Of a DNA stretch of 64,000 nucleotides, positions 57,798 through 64,000 are shown one piece after another. A program made the translations under genes and the position numbers. The notes under the pieces were generated by a model. That model made no database searches and was not told where the DNA came from. It saw only the letters and a list, made by a program, of their open reading frames with translations. This stretch comes from Pseudoalteromonas sp. H105 (lineage in GTDB: Bacteria; Pseudomonadota; Gammaproteobacteria; Enterobacterales; Alteromonadaceae): contig NZ_LOFH01000007.1 in the NCBI RefSeq assembly GCF_001469215.1, positions 124,001-188,000 of the forward strand. The letters run 5' to 3'. Every line of letters begins with the position of its first letter. The first letter of the stretch is position 1.

Positions 57798-59528
57798 ATG
57801 GCAATTAAATCGAAAAATGTTCGTGTGAATACTCTCAGTATTTATATTGCTGTTTGTCTCATATTTATGTGTGCATTTAACCTATTACTGGGTGACGTTT
57901 TACACAAAAAGGTACATGCAGGCGGGGTGGAGCTCGCTCATCAGGTGCATGACCTAAAATTAGATGTCATTGCCAATAAAGAGATTGTTTCTGCATTGGT
58001 TAGTGCTCATGGTTTTATGCTTGAGCCCGAGAGTGGTTCAGCGCCTTTTTATTTTTCTGCTTTGTTAGGTGAGAAAAGTGACATATTCAGTTATGAAAAC
58101 ACTAGTTTAACGCTTTATCACAGGCCATTTTGGGTAGTCGAAAGCTATATATTTATATTACTTAACCTCGTTATTATAGGTTCAATCGTGTGGGGTTACC
58201 GTTGGTGGCGAATTCTTTGTAATCGCTATGACATTAATTTTGGCCAAGCAGCTCGCCCTGCTCCTAAAAGCTTACCAAAAAGTATTGTGGATCATACCAG
58301 TAACAAACATACTGAAGTACCTAATGCTTTACGTCATCCAATAAAAGATGATGATATGGAAAAGCTGTATTACATACAGCAGGGGAATTACCATTTATTC
58401 TCGTTGTTTTATTGCGGACATCCATTTCCCGAAAATATCGATTTAGAAAGCCATTTTAAAGTAGTGATCACCAAAGGGTTTAGTGAACTACCTAAAACGT
58501 CTGTCAAATTGCTTAATTCTGGTGGCTTGGCAATTACATTACAAGGCGTACCGCAGTCTAAGCTTGATAGTTATACACACCGGTTACACCAAGTTATTTT
58601 TCAGGCTTCGTTAGTGTATCGACAAGATTTATCGCGTAAAAATATTAAAATTGGGGTCTGTAATTATCGATTAGGCGCGGATCAGTCTATTGTTTATCAA
58701 CTTACTAAATCAGCTCTAGAGCAAGCAAAGCAAAGCCCGTGGCGGCATATACTGCGAATACCTTTTAGCCATACGCATTTTGAAGTGCTCAAAAGTAGCA
58801 GTAAAGATTTACCAGAGTATATTGCAAAGAAAAAATTTACGTTATTTTTTCAACCTCTTTTTGATTTACATACAGGAGAGATGCTTCAGCATGAGGCATT
58901 AATCAGGATCAGGCACGAGTCTTTAGGGCTATTATCGGCAAGACAGTTTATTCCTCATTTAAAAACGGATACATCAATTATACAGTTAGACATTACTGTG
59001 ATTGAGCATGTTATATCGATACTTAACAATGAGCCTACAAAATTGGTAGTAAGTATTAATTTGCATTCACAAAACTGGCTGAATCCTCACTTTTGGAAAC
59101 AGTTTGCAAACATCATTAGTACATTTAAAGGGGCTGATAAGTTACAATTTGAGATCTCTGCAGAGGATTTTAACCGACACCATACTCACCTCACTTCGGC
59201 TTTTGAGCAGATTGCCGCAATTAACGCATCAATTGTTATAGATAACATACTTACAAGTGATGAGCTTGCATCTTTACCTCAACTGAGCCTAATAAGAGGG
59301 TTAAAGCTTGGTTATGAGCTTATGCATAATATCGACAAGCAACTAAAGCAACAAAAGATTGTGCGTGATATTGTTGCTAAAGCTGAACAACTCAATCTTG
59401 GTGTTTATGGTGTAGGTGTTGAAACACAACAAGAGCTACATACGTTAAAACAAGTAGGTGTCAGTGCTGCGCAGGGGTTCTACTTTACGGAACCACTACA
59501 AGAGTTTACTCAGGTAACGCTGTATTAA
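57798..59528 (+). CDS. csrD: CsrD/MshH homologue (degenerate GGDEF-EAL, Csr RNA decay factor)
   Basis: The 576-residue protein has transmembrane helices at about 10-33 and 113-133, a segment with no intact GGDEF (about 185-340) and a degenerate EAL domain (about 350-575). HEALIRIRH, SINLHSQNW, GVGVETQQEL and QGFYFTEPL are present, but the DDFG metal motif is replaced by IDNIL. In E. coli CsrD targets CsrB and CsrC for RNase E decay without c-di-GMP turnover. In Vibrio the homologue MshH follows ssb, and here the gene lies after ssb and before mreB, which supports the call. Compared with E. coli CsrD (646) it is slightly short. Confidence 0.78.
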   Translation: MAIKSKNVRVNTLSIYIAVCLIFMCAFNLLLGDVLHKKVHAGGVELAHQVHDLKLDVIANKEIVSALVSAHGFMLEPESGSAPFYFSALLGEKSDIFSYENTSLTLYHRPFWVVESYIFILLNLVIIGSIVWGYRWWRILCNRYDINFGQAARPAPKSLPKSIVDHTSNKHTEVPNALRHPIKDDDMEKLYYIQQGNYHLFSLFYCGHPFPENIDLESHFKVVITKGFSELPKTSVKLLNSGGLAITLQGVPQSKLDSYTHRLHQVIFQASLVYRQDLSRKNIKIGVCNYRLGADQSIVYQLTKSALEQAKQSPWRHILRIPFSHTHFEVLKSSSKDLPEYIAKKKFTLFFQPLFDLHTGEMLQHEALIRIRHESLGLLSARQFIPHLKTDTSIIQLDITVIEHVISILNNEPTKLVVSINLHSQNWLNPHFWKQFANIISTFKGADKLQFEISAEDFNRHHTHLTSAFEQIAAINASIVIDNILTSDELASLPQLSLIRGLKLGYELMHNIDKQLKQQKIVRDIVAKAEQLNLGVYGVGVETQQELHTLKQVGVSAAQGFYFTEPLQEFTQVTLY

Positions 59529-59535
59529 AAAACTT

Positions 59536-60471
59536 TTAAATAAGCTTTCTATACCGCAGCCCATTTAAACCTTGAAGTCCGCCTGTATGAATTGCAATAA
59601 TCTTACTCCCTGATGGGAAAAACCCCTGATCAATTAACTGCCATAGTGCAAACATCATTTTCCCCGAATATATCGGTTCAAGAGGTAATTGCTGAGCAGC
59701 GAGCATTGATTGGCAAAACTGCCATAACTGCTCACTAAACTTACCATAACCGCCACCGTGGTGATCACACAGGAGTTGCCAGTTATGCTGGCTGTTCGCT
59801 CGTTTGCTCAGTGATTTTATCTCGTCAATTAAATATTCAGCTTGTTTTAGTACTGCAACTCCAATGACATGTGTGTTTAGACTCGCTCCCTCGATTAATC
59901 CTGCGAGTGTGCCGCCACTGCCAGTCGGACACACAATATAATCACTGTGTGGTAATGACTCTGCCAGTTCTTTACACCCTAATAAGGCGGCTTCATTGGT
60001 GCCCCCTTCAGGAAGTAAGTAAGCATTTGGAAAGCGTGTTTGTAATGAAGTTAAATAATCGGGTTTGTTACGCTCACGGTACTCTAGCCGAGTGACAGGA
60101 TGTAATTGCATTCCTGCTTGTTGGGCAAATTGTAGGGTTGGGTTGTTTAAATCAAGTTCAGGGCCGCGAATGATACCGTGTGTTTTAAAGTTAAATTCTT
60201 TTCCAGCAGCGGCACAGGCATGGATGTGGTTTGAAAAGGCCCCTCCAAAAGTGACTAACTCATTTTTACCTTGAGTGTTCATCGCAATTAAATTGTATTT
60301 TAATTTACGCCACTTGTTACCACTAATCAGTGGATGTAGTAAATCGTCACGCTTTAGATGCAAGGTAATATTATGCTTGGTGAGTTGTGGGCTTACTATT
60401 TGCTGAAGCGAAGATTCTAAAATTGAATACACGGTTTTATCTTTGAGTAGATTGTTGCGTAAGGCTAGCAA
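59536..60471 (-). CDS. PLP-dependent deaminase (ACC deaminase / D-cysteine desulfhydrase family)
   Basis: The 311-residue protein has the fold type II PLP motif LHLKRDDLLHPLISGNKWRKL (Lys near residue 53) and a phosphate-binding CPTGSGGTLAGLIEG (about 182-196). The family covers 1-aminocyclopropane-1-carboxylate deaminase and D-cysteine desulfhydrase; the active-site details do not decide which. It is tail-to-tail with csrD (7 nt). Confidence 0.82.
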   Translation of the reverse strand: MLALRNNLLKDKTVYSILESSLQQIVSPQLTKHNITLHLKRDDLLHPLISGNKWRKLKYNLIAMNTQGKNELVTFGGAFSNHIHACAAAGKEFNFKTHGIIRGPELDLNNPTLQFAQQAGMQLHPVTRLEYRERNKPDYLTSLQTRFPNAYLLPEGGTNEAALLGCKELAESLPHSDYIVCPTGSGGTLAGLIEGASLNTHVIGVAVLKQAEYLIDEIKSLSKRANSQHNWQLLCDHHGGGYGKFSEQLWQFCQSMLAAQQLPLEPIYSGKMMFALWQLIDQGFFPSGSKIIAIHTGGLQGLNGLRYRKLI

Positions 60472-60691
60472 ATTAATTATCGATAAGAAAATGATTCATG
60501 ACAGGAGCGTTAAAATGAAGGTTTTCATTAAATGAAACCGTTATTTACTAGCGTGATGGGCGGTAATAGTTGTAAACTCAGATAATTTTTGAACAAAGCT
60601 TGTGTTTTGCCTTGCAAGTACATAGCATAAGAGTTTAATTATAAAAAATAAATAATGACCAAATAATTGCCGCTTTTTGGGAATGGAATAT

Positions 60692-62701
60692 ATGCGAATT
60701 GCTCCTTTATCTCTGTTAATTTCAGCAAGTTTGTTTGCATCGTGTGCATTTGCGCAAGATACAGCAACCGTATCTGGAATTGAATCTGAGATCAGTATTA
60801 AACAAGCTGAATACGATAACTCTACACAAATACTAGAAAAACACTTAAAAGAAGAAAGTCAGTTACAAAGCCAACTTGATTTATTACGTGCTCGCTCAGC
60901 TGAGCTAGACAAAGAGAAAAACCAAGCGCTTGATGCGATGAATGAAATGTATCGTCGCCTTATTGACGATCCAACTATTGATATAAGTTCTGCTCAGTCA
61001 CGTTACCAGCAAGCCGTTGTTGATCATAAACAAAATAAAGATGACATCGCGATGCAGTTAGCGGCAATTGCATCACACCGCAAAGACATTGAGCAAATTC
61101 GTGTAGCTAAGCATACTCAGCTAAATACCCTCGAAAGTTTAAAAGAGCAATTAACCACAGCACGAGTTGAGCGATTACGAAATGAATTCACTCGCGAAGG
61201 AACGCTTGAGGTTGACCACACAATTAACTGTAAGCGCACTGAAACGTTGGCAGCTTGTGAGCAACGCGGCCAACAAATGGGCTTACAAAAGGCCACAAAG
61301 CGTTTCATTGATCAAATTTTTGCCAACCTGACTGAAGAGCGCTTAGTTGAGCCTAAGCGGAATATGGCTGGCGCACAGGTGCAAATAATTAGCAGTCACG
61401 TTGTAAACAGTGCATTTAGCGGGCAAGGTAATTATAACGTCAACCTTAGTGTAACTATGCGTGGTGATGTTAACAGTAGCCGTTTATGTAGCCTTTTGAG
61501 TGTTGATAACAGGTATTGTTCAGAATACGGCACCCCGCTGAGTACATCGTATCAAGCAAGCTATGGGAATAGTTTTTACGACAGTCAGTTAACATTCAGT
61601 GATAGTCAGGATAATAATACCGTATCAGTCTCGCGGATGAGTCAGCAGCCTGTTAGAGATTACGCTGTTAAACCGGTCACTAATACAAATCAGCTTGTTG
61701 TTGATAATACGAAGAATCAAATGGTCGAGTTGACATTGCGTTCCAATGTATATGATGACGAAGTGTTTATTGATGGAGTGAGTTTTGGTTCTACTCGGTT
61801 AGCTACTTCGCTACCACGCGGGATCCATGATATTGAAGTACGCAAGCAGGGGTATAAGCCTTATCGAGTGAGGGTTGATTTACGAAAGCCGCACACGATA
61901 AACGCCAAGTTAGTAAAAAAGCCTGAGTCGATTGCTGCACCGACCTTCACCAGAGAGCAAAGCAATAAATCGGTAAGTAGCACGTCGAGCGCTGCCGTTG
62001 TTGTTATCCCTGCAGGTACATTCAAAATGGGTGATATTAACGGTAATGGCCTCGCAAACGAGCGGCCAGTGGTCGAAAAAACAATTGAAAACTCGTTTGC
62101 TATGCAAAGTAAAGAAGTGACTGTTGGCGAGTACCAAAAATTTGTCTCAAACACAGGTTATAAAACTGAAGCTGAACTCAACCGTGGCTGTGCTTATTAC
62201 CTGAACGGTGAACCTGTATGGGAAGTCAGTTTAAACTGGCGTAATCCCGGCTTTGAACAAGAAAGTAATTTCCCTGCAGTCTGTTTAACATACAACGATG
62301 CTAAAGCTTATGCTAATTGGTTATCAGGTGAAACGGCGCAGCAATACCGTCTACCAAGCGAAGTTGAGTGGGAATACGCTGCTCGTTCAGGTACGACAAC
62401 CGAATACCCTTGGGGTAACGAAATCGGTAAAAACTTAGCTAACTGTGGTTGGTGTGGCAGTGAATGGTCAAACCGCAGTGCAGCGCCAGTTGGTTCGTTT
62501 TCACCCAATGCATTTGGCTTATACGATACTGTCGGGAATGTTTGGGAATGGACTCATCAATCGTCGAGTCAATCAGATGTAACCGTTCGCGGCGGTGCGT
62601 GGAATTTTGCACCGAGCCTTGCAAGGGCTGCGACTCGTTTGATTTTAGCGCCTGATTTTCGTGCAAACTACATCGGCTTTCGCTTAGTGCGAGAGCGATA
62701 A
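60692..62701 (+). CDS. Secreted protein with coiled coil, PEGA and FGE-sulfatase-like domains
   Basis: The 669-residue protein has a signal peptide (about 1-22), a coiled coil (about 30-165) and a middle domain with a Cys pair (TINCKRTETLAAC). A PEGA domain follows (about 350-410, VYDDEVFIDGVSFGS). A C-terminal formylglycine-generating-enzyme-like domain (about 437-669) has IPAGTFKMG, WEYAARSGTT, GNVWEW and VRGGAW. The stretch after RGGAW has no Cys where copper-binding FGEs have one, so it is probably a binding domain. It follows a promoter region of about 200 nt and precedes mreB. ATG at 60692 has GGA upstream. Role unknown. Confidence 0.75.
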   Translation: MRIAPLSLLISASLFASCAFAQDTATVSGIESEISIKQAEYDNSTQILEKHLKEESQLQSQLDLLRARSAELDKEKNQALDAMNEMYRRLIDDPTIDISSAQSRYQQAVVDHKQNKDDIAMQLAAIASHRKDIEQIRVAKHTQLNTLESLKEQLTTARVERLRNEFTREGTLEVDHTINCKRTETLAACEQRGQQMGLQKATKRFIDQIFANLTEERLVEPKRNMAGAQVQIISSHVVNSAFSGQGNYNVNLSVTMRGDVNSSRLCSLLSVDNRYCSEYGTPLSTSYQASYGNSFYDSQLTFSDSQDNNTVSVSRMSQQPVRDYAVKPVTNTNQLVVDNTKNQMVELTLRSNVYDDEVFIDGVSFGSTRLATSLPRGIHDIEVRKQGYKPYRVRVDLRKPHTINAKLVKKPESIAAPTFTREQSNKSVSSTSSAAVVVIPAGTFKMGDINGNGLANERPVVEKTIENSFAMQSKEVTVGEYQKFVSNTGYKTEAELNRGCAYYLNGEPVWEVSLNWRNPGFEQESNFPAVCLTYNDAKAYANWLSGETAQQYRLPSEVEWEYAARSGTTTEYPWGNEIGKNLANCGWCGSEWSNRSAAPVGSFSPNAFGLYDTVGNVWEWTHQSSSQSDVTVRGGAWNFAPSLARAATRLILAPDFRANYIGFRLVRER

Positions 62702-62808
62702 TTATTTTGAAAGGAAGCGGTGCTTCCTTTTTGCTCATTTACCTAGCTAATGATGCTTTTCATTGCTGAACAAACTCAGCGTGTTAAAGTGACTGATAGC
62801 TAATATAA

Positions 62809-63878
<1,070 letters not shown>

Positions 63879-63879
<1 letters not shown>

Positions 63880-64000
63880 TGAAGCTAATGTTTGGGCGTA
63901 CTATTTCATTGCAACTGCGACTCTTTGTCGCAGTGCTTTTGAGTATCGTATTGATTGTGGGCGATAAGTTTACTCAAGGTAGTACAACAGTGCGTACGAG
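63879..64000 (+). CDS. mreC: Rod shape-determining protein MreC, 5' part only
   Basis: The first 40 codons are in the window (MKLMFGRTISLQLRLF..), with the transmembrane helix at about 13-30 typical of MreC. The start overlaps the mreB stop (TAATG). The gene runs off the right edge; the missing part is not a truncation in the genome. Confidence 0.88.

Overview
The window is a 64 kb piece of a gammaproteobacterial chromosome, almost certainly from the Alteromonadales and most like Pseudoalteromonas. The evidence is the moderate-to-low GC content, the housekeeping gene orders and the protein sequences. No plasmid, prophage, transposase, CRISPR array, rRNA or tRNA is visible. Most of it is conserved core genome; accessory or poorly described material is confined to a few short stretches.

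Layout. (1) 1-4.3 kb: cytochrome c4, then a 300-nt gap RNA that looks like a CsrB/CsrC-family regulatory RNA (eight ANGGA motifs, a GacA/UvrY-type upstream site and a strong terminator), then yihI, a DUF2489 gene and hemN with an FNR-type promoter. The csrC-yihI-hemN order matches E. coli. (2) 4.3-7.3 kb: a dCache chemoreceptor and a Rossmann-fold epimerase-like protein carrying a C9 tract. (3) 7.3-16 kb: the histidine utilisation genes hutH, hutU, hutC and divergent hutI, with two matching HutC operators, then a degenerate GGDEF/EAL protein and hutG with rraA. (4) 16-21.7 kb: a PAP2 phosphatase and glycosyltransferase pair, an HBM chemoreceptor, two small membrane proteins and intergenic DNA rich in inverted repeats. 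(5) 21.7-27.3 kb: DUF971, hslU, hslV, ftsN-like, priA and rpmE, with a sigma32-like promoter before hslV and a structured rpmE leader. (6) 27.9-33.4 kb: a short malic enzyme, metJ, metB and metL with met boxes. (7) 33.5-48.4 kb: mrcA, the type IV pilus genes pilMNOPQ, then aroK, aroB, damX, dam, rpe, gph and trpS. (8) 48.4-52.3 kb: a little-described locus with a GumN/TraB protein, a small secreted helical protein and a 24-codon ORF, divergent from a ToxR/CadC-like regulator, with a perfect 33-bp palindrome between them. (9) 52.3-64 kb: uvrA, a YajR-like MFS carrier, ssb, a CsrD homologue, a PLP deaminase-like protein, a PEGA/FGE-domain secreted protein, mreB and the start of mreC.

How parts connect. 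The CsrB/C-like RNA and the CsrD homologue belong to the same post-transcriptional circuit: in E. coli the RNA sequesters CsrA and CsrD promotes decay of the RNA. The hut genes turn histidine into glutamate and formamide under HutC control. MetJ sits divergently from metB-metL, its expected targets. The pilM-Q block makes the inner-membrane alignment complex and the secretin of the type IV pilus. The observations most worth a second look are the Csr RNA with its unusual A-rich repeats, the GumN/palindrome locus, the repeat-rich 20.4-21.7 kb gap and the FGE-domain protein near mreB.
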